Below, piece after piece: positions 39,802 through 49,073 of a stretch of DNA of 64,000 nucleotides. The notes below the pieces were generated by a model, which was not told the DNA's origin, did no database searches, and worked only from the letters and a program-made list of their open reading frames with translations. The first letter of the stretch is position 1. The number at the start of each line of letters is the position of its first letter. A program made the position numbers and the translations under genes. The stretch spans positions 2,418,001 through 2,482,000 of the forward strand of contig NZ_CP022188.1 of NCBI RefSeq assembly GCF_003111665.1, written 5' to 3'. The DNA comes from Parazoarcus communis (GTDB lineage: Bacteria > Pseudomonadota > Gammaproteobacteria > Burkholderiales > Rhodocyclaceae).

Positions 39802-41142
39802 ATGAAAGAAGAAACGCCTGCGCTCATTCAGCCGCCTCCAGAGGCGACTCAGTCCTCCGCTCCGAAAGCCGAAGCGGCCCCTGAACATGCGCCGGAGACG
39901 TCCGGTCGGGACGAAACACCAAACACCGAGCAGCCTGCGCGCAAGAGCGGTGTGGCCGGCTGGGCCTTGCTGCTGGCCATCATTGCCATTGGCGGCGCGG
40001 GCTTTGCCGTGTGGCAGTCGTGGGAGTTCCGCGGGCAGGCCTCAGGCCTGCGCGAAGAGCTCGCAAGCAGGCTGACGCAGGGTGACACTGTCGCAACCGA
40101 GGCACGTGCCATTGCGCGCCAGCAGCAGGAGCTGATCTCGAGTCTGCAGGGCAAGCTGGGTGCGCTTGAGTCCAAGGTCGAGGAGACCGAGGGCCAGGCC
40201 GCGGCGCTGGAAACCCTGTATCAGCAGTTCTCCCGCTCGCGCGAAGACGGCGTGATGGCCGAAATCGAACAGGCGGTGTCCATTGCCGCTCAGCAGCTTC
40301 AGCTGGCCGGCAACCTCGAGGCAGCACTGATTGCCCTGCAGGGCGCAGAGACCCGGCTGGCGATGCATGATCGCGGGCAGCTCGCGCCGCTGCGCAGGGC
40401 GCTTGTCAGCGACATCGAACAGCTCAAGCAGACGCCCGTGGTTGATGTGCCCGGAATGGCGCTGCGTCTGGAACGACTGCTGGAAGGTGCCGATGCCTTA
40501 CCGCTGGCCTTTGTCGGTGGGCCGCAGGGCGCGGAGGGCGAGCCTGAAAAGGTGGAGCAGAGCAGCGGCATTCCGGCGCTGGACTTCGCCAAACAGCTCG
40601 CACTGGATGTCTGGCACGATCTGCGCGGCCTTGTGCGTGTCGAGCGCCTTGACCCGGCTGCCGAGCCTGTTCTGCTGGCGCCGGCACAAAGTACCTTTCT
40701 GCGCGAGAACCTCAAGATTCGCCTGCTGACCGCACGTCTGGCCTTGCTGGCCCACGATGGGCGGACGTATGCCGCCGATCTCGCACAGGCGCGAAGCTGG
40801 GTTGAGCGTTTCTTCGATGTGCGCGACGAGCGCGTGAATTTCGTGCTTGAGGAGTTGCGCACGCTTGAGGCGATGCCGGTGAGCATTGAGCGCAAGGGGC
40901 TGACCAACAGCTTTGCCGCGTTGCGACTGCTGCAGTCGCGCGGCGGTGAGGCTCCGGCACGTGCCGCGCCTGCGCCTGCTGCGAAGCCTGCGGCGGTGCC
41001 TCCGGCTGCTGCTGCGGAGCCTGCGCCGTCGGCTCCGGCGACGCCGCCCGTCACGCCAGCGCCTGCGAATCCGGCTCCGGATGCCGTCCCCGCTCAACCC
41101 GCTCCGGCTGGCGACAAGCCCGCTGCGGCGCCACAGTCCTGA
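39802..41142 (+). CDS. hemX: HemX-type membrane protein
   Basis: 446 residues. A charged N-terminal tail of about 50 residues, one membrane helix (WALLLAIIAIGGAGFAVW, about 54-71), a coiled-coil region (about 85-165) and a globular part. The C-terminal tail of about 65 residues is almost only Ala and Pro. This is the HemX family found after hemD; some databases call it uroporphyrinogen-III methyltransferase, but it lacks that catalytic fold. Its role in haem synthesis is unproven. Confidence 0.9.
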   Translation: MKEETPALIQPPPEATQSSAPKAEAAPEHAPETSGRDETPNTEQPARKSGVAGWALLLAIIAIGGAGFAVWQSWEFRGQASGLREELASRLTQGDTVATEARAIARQQQELISSLQGKLGALESKVEETEGQAAALETLYQQFSRSREDGVMAEIEQAVSIAAQQLQLAGNLEAALIALQGAETRLAMHDRGQLAPLRRALVSDIEQLKQTPVVDVPGMALRLERLLEGADALPLAFVGGPQGAEGEPEKVEQSSGIPALDFAKQLALDVWHDLRGLVRVERLDPAAEPVLLAPAQSTFLRENLKIRLLTARLALLAHDGRTYAADLAQARSWVERFFDVRDERVNFVLEELRTLEAMPVSIERKGLTNSFAALRLLQSRGGEAPARAAPAPAAKPAAVPPAAAAEPAPSAPATPPVTPAPANPAPDAVPAQPAPAGDKPAAAPQS

Positions 41143-41152
41143 GGGCCGGAAC

Positions 41153-42334
41153 ATGCGAGCCCTGCTCTGGCTGATCGCCATATTCGCACTTGCCGCTGGC
41201 GCGGCCATGCTGGCCGGCGCCAATGACGGCTACGTGCTTGTCGTGTTCCCGCCCTGGCGGGCGCAGTTGTCACTCAACCTGTTGCTGGTCCTGCTCGTGC
41301 TGGGCTTCATGCTCGGCTACTTCGTGATCCGCCTGGTTCGGCGCACCCTGGCCTTGCCATCGGTCGTCGGTCAGTGGCGCGAGCGCCGTCGCAGGGAGAA
41401 AGCTGGGCAGGCCCTGCGCGATGCGCTGCGGACCCTGTTCGAGGGGCGTTTCACGCAGTCGCTCAAGTTCGCTTCGTCGGCGTTTTCCTCCGGCGAGAGT
41501 CCGGCGATGGCTGCACTGGTGGCCGCACGTGCGGCGCACGCCCTGCATGACGATACCCGCTACCGGATCTGGCTTGGACGTGCGGCGGACCAGGGCGAGG
41601 ACGCCCGGGTTGCACGCTTGATGACCGAGGCTGAGCTCGCGATCGAGCAGAGGCGCTTTGTCGAGGCGGCCGAAACGCTGGAAACGCTGAAGCTTGCGGG
41701 GCACCGGCATATTGCCGCCCTGCGGTTGTCGCTGCGTGTCGCGTCGGCGCTCAAGCGCTGGGAAGAGGCATTGAAGCTGACCCGCCAGTTGCGCAAGCAC
41801 AAGGCCTTGTCGGCAGAACAGGCGCTGCCTCTGCTGCGACGGGCGCATATCGAGCGCCTGCAGGAATGTGCGGGTGACGGTGCGGCACTTGCCCATCTGT
41901 GGTCCGAAATTCCTGCGGACGAACTGGCCGACCGCCGCCTGGTCGAGCGCGCCGTGCCCCTGCTGGCCGCAGCGGGTCAGGGAGCGCTGGCGCGTCGCAC
42001 GCTTGAGCGCCTGCTCGATGCCGAGTGGGACGACGGACTTGCCCGTCTGTATGCGGGATGCGGTGAGGGCGAGGGGGACGAGGTGGCCTGTCTCGCGAAA
42101 GCCGAGGGCTGGCTCAAGTCACACCCGCGCGATGCCGGGTTGCTGTTTGCGCTGGGCCGCCTGTGCATTGCTTCGCAACTGTGGGGCAAGGCGCAGAGTT
42201 ACCTCGAAGCCTCGCTCAATCTCCAGCCGACGGTTGAAACCCATCTTGCGCTGGCGCGCCTGCTTGAGCAGCTTGAGCGGCCGCAGGACGCTCAACGCCA
42301 TTACCGCGCCGCAGCCGAGCGGGTTTCGGTATAA
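41153..42334 (+). CDS. hemY: HemY protein, membrane-anchored TPR
   Basis: 393 residues. Two N-terminal membrane helices (about 3-22 and 41-61) separated by a short loop, then a helical TPR-like cytoplasmic region with repeated Leu/Ala pairs to the C-terminus. This is the proteobacterial HemY, distinct from the Gram-positive oxidase of the same name. It is the last gene of the hemCDXY operon and starts ten bases after hemX. Confidence 0.92.
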   Translation: MRALLWLIAIFALAAGAAMLAGANDGYVLVVFPPWRAQLSLNLLLVLLVLGFMLGYFVIRLVRRTLALPSVVGQWRERRRREKAGQALRDALRTLFEGRFTQSLKFASSAFSSGESPAMAALVAARAAHALHDDTRYRIWLGRAADQGEDARVARLMTEAELAIEQRRFVEAAETLETLKLAGHRHIAALRLSLRVASALKRWEEALKLTRQLRKHKALSAEQALPLLRRAHIERLQECAGDGAALAHLWSEIPADELADRRLVERAVPLLAAAGQGALARRTLERLLDAEWDDGLARLYAGCGEGEGDEVACLAKAEGWLKSHPRDAGLLFALGRLCIASQLWGKAQSYLEASLNLQPTVETHLALARLLEQLERPQDAQRHYRAAAERVSV

Positions 42335-42338
42335 GCCT

Positions 42339-42354
42339 GCCTCCGTCAGGAGGC
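42339..42354. terminator. Short hairpin between hemY and the SulP gene
   Basis: GCCTCC (42339-42344) pairs with GGAGGC (42349-42354) around GTCA, in the 21-bp gap between convergent genes. No T-run follows, so its role as a terminator is only suggested by position. Confidence 0.35.
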
Positions 42355-42355
42355 T

Positions 42356-44047
42356 TCAGGCATAAGCGATTTCGGGTCCGGCGCCACGAATGCGCTGGGC
42401 CCGGATCAGGGCTTCGGTAATGTTCGATGTGACATTGTCGTCGCCGAGCTGGTCGAGAAACCCGGAACGGAAAACCAGCGAACCCGGCTGCGAATTCAGT
42501 CCGCACAGAATCAGTGTCGCCCCCCGCTTTTGCAGATTCCGGTGCAGCGTCTGCAGGATGTCCAGGCCCGTGGTGTCGATGTTGATGACCTTGTCGGTAT
42601 CCAGGATGACGACATCGGGATGGCCGTCCTGCATCAGCAGCAGGTTCTCGAGCTTGTTGGCGGCGCCGAAGAACAGGCTGCCGAACATGCGGTAGGCCAG
42701 AATCCGGGGCGTGCCGTCTGCCCGCCTCACCCCCGCCACGCCGTAATGCTCCTCAAGCGGAATGCGTTCGATACGGGTCAGGTCTGACATCCGGTAGATG
42801 AAGAACAGGCTGGCCATGACCATGCCCAGCTCCACTGCGAGTGTCAGGTCGAAGATCACGGTGATGAAGAAGGTGCCCAGCAGAATGGTGCGATAGGCCA
42901 GGGTGTAGCGCGCGAGCTGGTTCGGCGAAAAGGCGTGCCACTCGCCCATGTTGATCGAGACCACGACGACGATGGCCGAAAGGGTGGCGAGCGGAATGTA
43001 GCTTGCGAACGGGGCCAGCACGAGGACGATGGCAAGCAGCACCAAGGCGTGGATGATGCCTGCAACGGGCGTCCGGCCGCCGGTCCGGATGTTGGTGGCG
43101 GTGCGGGCAATCGCGCCGGTCGCGGCAAAGCCGCCGAACAGTGGGGCGACCACGTTGGCGATACCTTGCGCCATCAATTCCTGGTTGGGGTCATGACGGT
43201 CGTCAATCTGGCTGTCGGCGACACGTGCCGACAAGAGGGATTCGATTGCACCCAGCAGCGCGATGGTGAGCGCAGGTGCGATCAGTTTGCCGAGGCTGCC
43301 GAGCGAGAGTTCGGGCAGTCCGATCTCGGGCAGTTCCTGAGGGATGCCGCCAAAGCGGCTGCCAATGGTGTCGACCGGCAGACTGAAGGCCGCATTCACC
43401 AGGGTGCCGATGATCAGCACGGCAAGCGGGCCCGGAAGGCGTTTCATCCATGGAACACGCACCGCCCTCTTGTTCCACAGAACCAGCACGGCAAGCGAGG
43501 CACATGCGACTGCAATGGTGGGCAGATGCAATGTGGGGAGTGCCGCGTAGAGTGCTTCGAGCTTGGCGAAGAACTCGCCTGGGAGGTTGTCGATCTTGAG
43601 GCCGAGGAAGTCCTTGATCTGCGACATGAAGATCACGACCGCAATACCGTTGGTAAAGCCGATGACCACCGACAGCGGAATGAAGCGGATCATGCTGCCG
43701 AGGCGAAAGGCGCCCATCGCCAGTAGCATGACGCCCGACATCATGGTTGCGATCAGCAGGTTCTGCACGCCGTGATCGACCACGATCGCGTAGATGATCG
43801 GAATGAATGCACCCGTAGGGCCGCCGATCTGGACCCGCGATCCACCCAGCAGCGAGATCAGCAGGCCGGCGACGATGGCGGTCCAGATGCCCGCAGTCGG
43901 TGACATCCCGGACGCAATGGCAAATGCCATTGCCAGCGGCAGGGCAAGGACGCCTACGGTAATGCCGGACGACAAGTCCTGGGTGAAGCCAACGCGTTCG
44001 TAGCCGTGCAGCGTGTCGAGCAGTTTGGGGCGAAACCTGATGTTCAT
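42356..44047 (-). CDS. SulP family anion transporter with STAS domain
   Basis: 563 residues. About 10-12 hydrophobic helices to residue 420, including the sulphate-transporter signature region PLAMAFAIASGMSPTAGIWTA near 36-56, followed by a cytoplasmic STAS domain (about 440-555) with VVILDTDKVINIDTTGLD. SulP proteins move sulphate, bicarbonate or dicarboxylates; the substrate is not determined by sequence. Stand-alone leftward gene between the haem operon and metG. Confidence 0.92.
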   Translation of the reverse strand: MNIRFRPKLLDTLHGYERVGFTQDLSSGITVGVLALPLAMAFAIASGMSPTAGIWTAIVAGLLISLLGGSRVQIGGPTGAFIPIIYAIVVDHGVQNLLIATMMSGVMLLAMGAFRLGSMIRFIPLSVVIGFTNGIAVVIFMSQIKDFLGLKIDNLPGEFFAKLEALYAALPTLHLPTIAVACASLAVLVLWNKRAVRVPWMKRLPGPLAVLIIGTLVNAAFSLPVDTIGSRFGGIPQELPEIGLPELSLGSLGKLIAPALTIALLGAIESLLSARVADSQIDDRHDPNQELMAQGIANVVAPLFGGFAATGAIARTATNIRTGGRTPVAGIIHALVLLAIVLVLAPFASYIPLATLSAIVVVVSINMGEWHAFSPNQLARYTLAYRTILLGTFFITVIFDLTLAVELGMVMASLFFIYRMSDLTRIERIPLEEHYGVAGVRRADGTPRILAYRMFGSLFFGAANKLENLLLMQDGHPDVVILDTDKVINIDTTGLDILQTLHRNLQKRGATLILCGLNSQPGSLVFRSGFLDQLGDDNVTSNITEALIRAQRIRGAGPEIAYA

Positions 44048-44166
44048 GATGTCTCCGTAATGCGGTCTTGCGACATGGCACTGTTGCTGATGCTTACGGA
44101 GACAGACGCCCTCGGCCGGCGCGTTGCAGCGCGATCCAGCGTTTCGAGGGCGTCAGCGGCATGGGC

Positions 44167-46308
44167 TTACTTCACCCGCATGCCGGGTGCTGCACCGCCG
44201 TCGGGCGACAGGATGTAAAGCCCGCCGGTCTTGCCTTCGGGGTCGGATGCAGCAAGCACCATGCCTTCACTCATGCCAAATTTCATCTTGCGCGGCGCGA
44301 GGTTGGCCACCATTACAGTCATTCGCCCGACGAGCGTTGCCGGGTCATAGGCCGACTTGATGCCTGCAAAGACCTGGCGCGGACGTTCCTCGCCGATATC
44401 GAGTTGCAGCCGGATCAGTTTGTCTGCACCTTCGACATGGCTGGCGTCGACGATCTTCGCAACCCTCAGGTCCACCTTGGTAAAGTCATCGATGGAAATA
44501 TGACCTGACGCGGCTTCGGACGCAGGCGCTGCGTGTTGCTGCTTTTCTGCATGGCGCTGTTGCGAAGACGCGGTCTTGGCATCCTTTGCCGGCGCGGCGG
44601 CGGCCGGTGCAAGCGATTCGCGATTGGCCTCGAGCAGTGCGTCGATCTGCTTGCGATCGATGCGGGTCATCAGGTGCGTGTAGGCATTGATGGTGTGACC
44701 GGCGGGGAGCGGTTCCCAGGTGCCGGTCCAGTTCATCTCGGGAACGGACAGGAAGGCTTCGACCTGTCCTGCGAGCGCGGGCAGCACCGGCTTGAGGTAT
44801 CGGGTGAGGTCGCGGAACATGGTCAGTGCAGTCGAGCACACTTCATGCAAGCGTGCTTCCTGGCCTTCCTGCTTGGCCAGCTCCCACGGTTTGTGTTCGT
44901 TGACGTACTGGTTTGCGAGGTCGGCCAGATGCATGATCTCGCGCAGGGCACGACTGTAGTCGCGCTCTTCAAAACAGTTTGCGATCGAACCCGAATTCCA
45001 TGCAGCAGCGAACTCGGCGATTGCTGCAGCGTCCGGCGCAGCAAGGCGGGCATCGAAGCGCTTGGTGATGAAGCCTGCGCAGCGGCTGGCGATGTTCACG
45101 AACTTGCCCACGAGGTCGGAATTGACCTTTGCGATCATGTCGTCGAGGTTGAGGTCGACGTCTTCCATGGTGCCGTTGGACTTGCCCGCGAAGTAGTAGC
45201 GCAGCCACTCGGGGTTGAGCTTCTGCTCAACGTAGGAGCGCGCGGTGATGAAGGTTCCACGGCTCTTGGACATCTTGGCGCCGTCTACGGTCAGGAAACC
45301 GTTGACACACAACTGGCTCGGGGTGCGGTAGCCGGCGAACTTCAGCATGGCAGGCCAGAACAGGGCGTGGAAGTAGAGAATGTCCTTGCCGATGAAGTGG
45401 ACCATCTCGGTGCCGCTGGCTTCTGCCCGCGCAGCGTCGGTGAAATCCTCGACACTGATGTCGCCGCGCTTCTGTGCCAGCTTGTTGAAGCTGGCCAGGT
45501 ACCCGATCGGCGCGTCGAGCCAGACATAGAAGTACTTGCCCGGTGCGCCGGGGATCTCGAAGCCGAAGTAGGGCGCATCGCGCGAAATGTCCCAGTCCGA
45601 GAGCTTGTTCTCGCCCTCTTCGCCCAGCCATTCCTTCATCTTGTTGGCAGCCTCGGCCTGCAGGCGGCGCGTGCCGGCCGCGTTGCTGCCGCGTGTCCAT
45701 TCGCGCAGGAAGGCCACGGCACGCTCGTCAGACAGGCGGAAGAAGTAGTGCTCGGAGGTCTTGAGAACCGGCTTTGCACCCGACACGGCCGAGTATGGAT
45801 TCTTCAGTTCGGTCGGTGCGTAAGCGGCGCCACACACCTCGCAGTTGTCGCCGTACTGGTCGGCTGCGCCACACTTCGGGCACTCGCCCTTGATGAAGCG
45901 GTCGGGCAGGAACATTTCCTTGACCGGATCGTAATACTGCTCGATGGAGCGGGTGTCGATCAGCTCGGCCGTATTGAGCTTGCCGTAGATGTCTTCGGCG
46001 TAGGCGCGGTTCTCAGGGCTGTGCGTCGAGTGGTAGTGGTCGAATGCAACGCCAAAGTCGGTGAAATCGCGCAGATGTTCGCCGTGCACGCGGTTGATCA
46101 GCGCCTCGGGAGTGATGCCTTCTTTTTCGGCGCGCAGCATGACGGGCGTGCCGTGGGTGTCATCGGCGCAGACGTAGTGCACCGTATTGCCCCGCATGCG
46201 CTGGTAGCGCACCCAGATATCGCACTGGATGTATCCGACCAGGTGGCCGAGATGGATATCGCCATTGGCGTAGGGCAGTGCGTTGGTGACGAGGATCTTG
46301 CGGGACAT
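44167..46308 (-). CDS. metG: Methionyl-tRNA synthetase
   Basis: 713 residues. Class-I synthetase with HLGH (19-22) as the HIGH box, KMSKS near 345, and a four-cysteine zinc knuckle CPKC...CEVC near 145-161. A C-terminal tRNA-binding OB-fold domain (about 610-713, with [19 protein letters not shown]) makes the dimeric form. A low-complexity Ala/Lys/Gln linker at about 570-600 joins it to the body. Confidence 0.97.
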   Translation of the reverse strand: MSRKILVTNALPYANGDIHLGHLVGYIQCDIWVRYQRMRGNTVHYVCADDTHGTPVMLRAEKEGITPEALINRVHGEHLRDFTDFGVAFDHYHSTHSPENRAYAEDIYGKLNTAELIDTRSIEQYYDPVKEMFLPDRFIKGECPKCGAADQYGDNCEVCGAAYAPTELKNPYSAVSGAKPVLKTSEHYFFRLSDERAVAFLREWTRGSNAAGTRRLQAEAANKMKEWLGEEGENKLSDWDISRDAPYFGFEIPGAPGKYFYVWLDAPIGYLASFNKLAQKRGDISVEDFTDAARAEASGTEMVHFIGKDILYFHALFWPAMLKFAGYRTPSQLCVNGFLTVDGAKMSKSRGTFITARSYVEQKLNPEWLRYYFAGKSNGTMEDVDLNLDDMIAKVNSDLVGKFVNIASRCAGFITKRFDARLAAPDAAAIAEFAAAWNSGSIANCFEERDYSRALREIMHLADLANQYVNEHKPWELAKQEGQEARLHEVCSTALTMFRDLTRYLKPVLPALAGQVEAFLSVPEMNWTGTWEPLPAGHTINAYTHLMTRIDRKQIDALLEANRESLAPAAAAPAKDAKTASSQQRHAEKQQHAAPASEAASGHISIDDFTKVDLRVAKIVDASHVEGADKLIRLQLDIGEERPRQVFAGIKSAYDPATLVGRMTVMVANLAPRKMKFGMSEGMVLAASDPEGKTGGLYILSPDGGAAPGMRVK

Positions 46309-46422
46309 GATGGCTTTGCTTGAATCGAAAGGTGAGAGTTTAGCAAAGCCGGCCGCCTATCCCGTCACCGGATGAGGTCGGCCGTACAAAGAATCGACGC
46401 CTCCCGGGACGCGTCGCAGGGC

Positions 46423-47010
46423 TCATTCGAGCGGGCGCAGGAAAAACTCCACTCTGCGGTTGCGCGCACGTCCGGCTTCGCGACTGTTGTCGGCGATCGA
46501 TTCGGCCTCGCCCTTGCCATCGGCCGACATGCGATCGAGCGCAATGCCGCGGGTACGCAGGTATTCCATGACGGCTTCGCTGCGCCGGATCGAAAGCTGC
46601 AGGTTGTACATCTCGCTGCCAACACTATCGGTATGGCCAACGATATGGATCGCGACGTCGGGGTAGGCGTTCAGGGTGGGAATGAGCGTGTCGAGTGCGC
46701 GGGCCAGCGGTGCGCGAAGTTCAACGCTGTCCGAACTGAACCCGTCGGACACCGGAATGCGGAGATGCAGGCTGCTGTCGGTCGGTGCGCCGACTTCGGC
46801 GCCGGCAACATTGCCAAGTGCCTTGTCGAGGCCTTGCCGCAGTCCCGGCCAGTCGATGCGGGGGACTGGTCTGGCGGCCGGTGCCGTGGTGGATGTCGAT
46901 GTGGTGCCGCCCGTGGTGCCCGGGGTTGCGCAGGCCGACAGCAACGCTGCTCCAAGGCAGAGTGGCAGCAGAAGGTGTTTGCGAAGGCGGGCGGAGGTGG
47001 TGTTGAGCAT
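46423..47010 (-). CDS. OmpA-family outer-membrane lipoprotein
   Basis: 195 residues. Lipoprotein signal with lipobox LLSAC (C27), a Thr/Ser/Pro-rich linker, then an OmpA/MotB peptidoglycan-binding domain (about 85-190). That domain contains HIVGHTDSVGSEMYN, LSIRRSEAVMEYL and the RNRRVEFFL end. It probably links the outer membrane to peptidoglycan. Divergent from apbC. A downstream inverted repeat CGACGC/GCGTCG (46395-46416) may help end transcription. Confidence 0.88.
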   Translation of the reverse strand: MLNTTSARLRKHLLLPLCLGAALLSACATPGTTGGTTSTSTTAPAARPVPRIDWPGLRQGLDKALGNVAGAEVGAPTDSSLHLRIPVSDGFSSDSVELRAPLARALDTLIPTLNAYPDVAIHIVGHTDSVGSEMYNLQLSIRRSEAVMEYLRTRGIALDRMSADGKGEAESIADNSREAGRARNRRVEFFLRPLE

Positions 47011-47165
47011 GGTCTGTCGCGTGATTATGAAAAATGAATATTATCGGCCGAATTCGGGTAATCGGAAACCCTGATGCCGGAGAGGGTGAGTGAAAGTCCG
47101 GTGTCCGGTATGATTTCGCCCGACCCCGCCGTTTGGCGGATGCACCGATCTTGAAGGAAGCTGAC

Positions 47166-48257
47166 ATGAGTCTGACCCAGGAAGCCGTTACCGAAGCACT
47201 GAAATCCGTCATCGATCCGAATACCGGAAAGGATCTTGTTTCGACACGCTGCATTCGAAACCTGGCTGTCAATGGCGCCGACGTGCGCTTTGAGGTCGAA
47301 CTCGGTTACCCGGCTAAGAGTCAGCACGAGCCGATCCGCCAGATGTTGCGTGACGCCTTGTCCGGCCTGGCCGGGGTGGGGCGCGTGGATATCGAGGTGT
47401 CCAGCAAGGTGGTGGCGCATTCGGTTCAGCAGGGCGTCAAGTTGCTGCCGGGAGTGAAGAACATCATTGCCGTGGCTTCGGGCAAGGGCGGGGTGGGAAA
47501 GAGTACCACTGCCGCCAACCTGGCGCTGGCCCTTGCCGCGGAAGGCGCACGCGTCGGCATGCTCGACGCAGACATTTACGGTCCGTCGCAGCCGCAGATG
47601 CTGGGGATTGGCGATCGTCGCCCGGAGTCGCTCGACGGCAAGACCATGGAGCCGATCGAGGCTTACGGTCTGCAGGCGATGTCCATCGGCTTCCTGATCG
47701 ACATCGATACGCCGATGGTCTGGCGCGGACCGATGGCGACGCAGGCGCTCAACCAGATGCTGAAGGAAACACACTGGAAGGATCTCGATTACCTGGTGAT
47801 CGACATGCCGCCCGGCACCGGTGACATCCAGCTCACCCTGTCGCAGAGCGTGCCGGTCACCGGCGCCGTGATCGTGACCACGCCGCAGGACATTGCCTTG
47901 CTTGATGCCCGCAAGGGCCTGAAGATGTTCGAAAAGGTTGGCGTGCCCATTCTGGGGGTGGTGGAGAACATGAGCATCCACATCTGTTCCAAGTGTGGCC
48001 ACGAGGAGCATATCTTCGGTGCCGGCGGCGGACAGTCGATGTGCGACGACTACGGTATTCCGTTTCTCGGTGCCTTGCCGCTCGACATGCAGATCCGGCA
48101 GGAGGCCGACGAGGGGGCGCCGACGGTCGTTTCCGATCCGGACGGGCGCATCGCTGCGACGTACAAGTCGATCGCGCGTAAAGTGGCCGTCAGCATCGCC
48201 GAAAAGTCCAAGGACATGACGCACAAATTCCCCAATATCGTGATCCAGAACACCTGA
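47166..48257 (+). CDS. apbC: Iron-sulphur cluster carrier ATPase ApbC/Mrp
   Basis: 363 residues with start at ATG 47166 (AGGAAG upstream). The N-terminal MIP18/DUF59 domain (about 5-75) precedes a deviant Walker A SGKGGVGKSTT near 107, and the cluster-binding CSKC pair follows near 276. It transfers Fe-S clusters to apoproteins as a dimer. A hairpin follows the gene. Its presence fits a nitrogen fixer with high Fe-S demand, but the gene is general housekeeping. Confidence 0.95.
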   Translation: MSLTQEAVTEALKSVIDPNTGKDLVSTRCIRNLAVNGADVRFEVELGYPAKSQHEPIRQMLRDALSGLAGVGRVDIEVSSKVVAHSVQQGVKLLPGVKNIIAVASGKGGVGKSTTAANLALALAAEGARVGMLDADIYGPSQPQMLGIGDRRPESLDGKTMEPIEAYGLQAMSIGFLIDIDTPMVWRGPMATQALNQMLKETHWKDLDYLVIDMPPGTGDIQLTLSQSVPVTGAVIVTTPQDIALLDARKGLKMFEKVGVPILGVVENMSIHICSKCGHEEHIFGAGGGQSMCDDYGIPFLGALPLDMQIRQEADEGAPTVVSDPDGRIAATYKSIARKVAVSIAEKSKDMTHKFPNIVIQNT

Positions 48258-48266
48258 CACAAATTT

Positions 48267-48297
48267 GCGCCGCCGCTTGCTTTCGCATCGGCGGCGC
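48267..48297 (+). terminator. Hairpin after apbC
   Basis: GCGCCGCCG (48267-48275) and CGGCGGCGC (48289-48297) form a nine-bp stem with a 13-base loop. Only TT follows, so termination is possible but weak. Confidence 0.4.
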
Positions 48298-48363
48298 TTG
48301 CCCTAAACTACGCGGATTTTTCGACGCCGGATTCTCCGGCTGGCCGCACAGGAAATTTGCCTC

Positions 48364-48930
48364 ATGTCCATCAAGTCCGATAAGTGGATCCGCCGTATGG
48401 CCGAACAGCAAGGCATGATCGAGCCTTTCGCGCCGGATCTGGTGCGGGTCAATGACGGCGGCAAGATTGTGTCCTACGGCACCTCAAGCTACGGCTACGA
48501 TGTCCGCTGTGCCAACGAGTTCAAGATCTTCACCAACATCAATTCGACGATCGTCGATCCCAAGGATTTCGACGAGCGCAACTTCGTCGATTTCACCGGT
48601 GATGTCTGCATCATTCCGCCGAACTCCTTCGCGCTGGCGCGCACCGTCGAGTACTTCCGGATTCCGCGCAGTGTGCTGACGGTGTGCCTGGGCAAGAGCA
48701 CCTATGCGCGTTGCGGCATCATCGTGAACGTCACGCCGCTCGAACCCGAGTGGGAGGGCCACGTCACCCTCGAGTTCTCCAACACCACGCCGCTGCCCGC
48801 CAAGATCTACGCCAATGAAGGGATTGCACAGATGCTGTTCTTCGAATCCGACGAGGTTTGCGACACCTCGTACAAGGATCGTGGTGGCAAGTACTTTGGT
48901 CAGACGGGCGTGACCTTGCCCAAGATCTGA
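48364..48930 (+). CDS. dcd: dCTP deaminase
   Basis: 188 residues, the standard length. Deaminates dCTP to dUTP, feeding dTMP synthesis; thyA and folA lie 3 kb downstream. The trimeric dUTPase fold motifs are [10 protein letters not shown] near 112 and [17 protein letters not shown] near 126-142 with the catalytic glutamate, plus SYGYDVR at 41-47. Followed by a hairpin with a T-run. Confidence 0.96.
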   Translation: MSIKSDKWIRRMAEQQGMIEPFAPDLVRVNDGGKIVSYGTSSYGYDVRCANEFKIFTNINSTIVDPKDFDERNFVDFTGDVCIIPPNSFALARTVEYFRIPRSVLTVCLGKSTYARCGIIVNVTPLEPEWEGHVTLEFSNTTPLPAKIYANEGIAQMLFFESDEVCDTSYKDRGGKYFGQTGVTLPKI

Positions 48931-48957
48931 GTCTGGTTTTGAGTGAATGCAATGAAC

Positions 48958-48984
48958 AGGGCCGGCTGACGGCCCTTTTGTCTT
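48958..48984 (+). terminator. Terminator after dcd
   Basis: AGGGCCG at 48958-48964 pairs with CGGCCCT at 48970-48976 around GCTGA, followed by TTTTGTCTTTT. Confidence 0.8.
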
Positions 48985-49073
48985 TTCCGGACATGTCCGG
49001 TAACGAGCGGGAAACGAATGGCGGAGTACCATCGCCGTTTGCCCGCACATGCGCCGCGTTGGAGACCTGAAGG

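Noticed and set aside
40960..41142. Ala/Pro-rich low-complexity end of hemX considered as a frameshift
   Set aside because: The frame continues to a normal stop ten bases before hemY, and Ala/Pro tails are common in HemX proteins.
47025..48260. 411-codon minus-strand frame under apbC
   Set aside because: Shadow of the ATPase gene, whose Walker motif and CxxC are intact on the plus strand.
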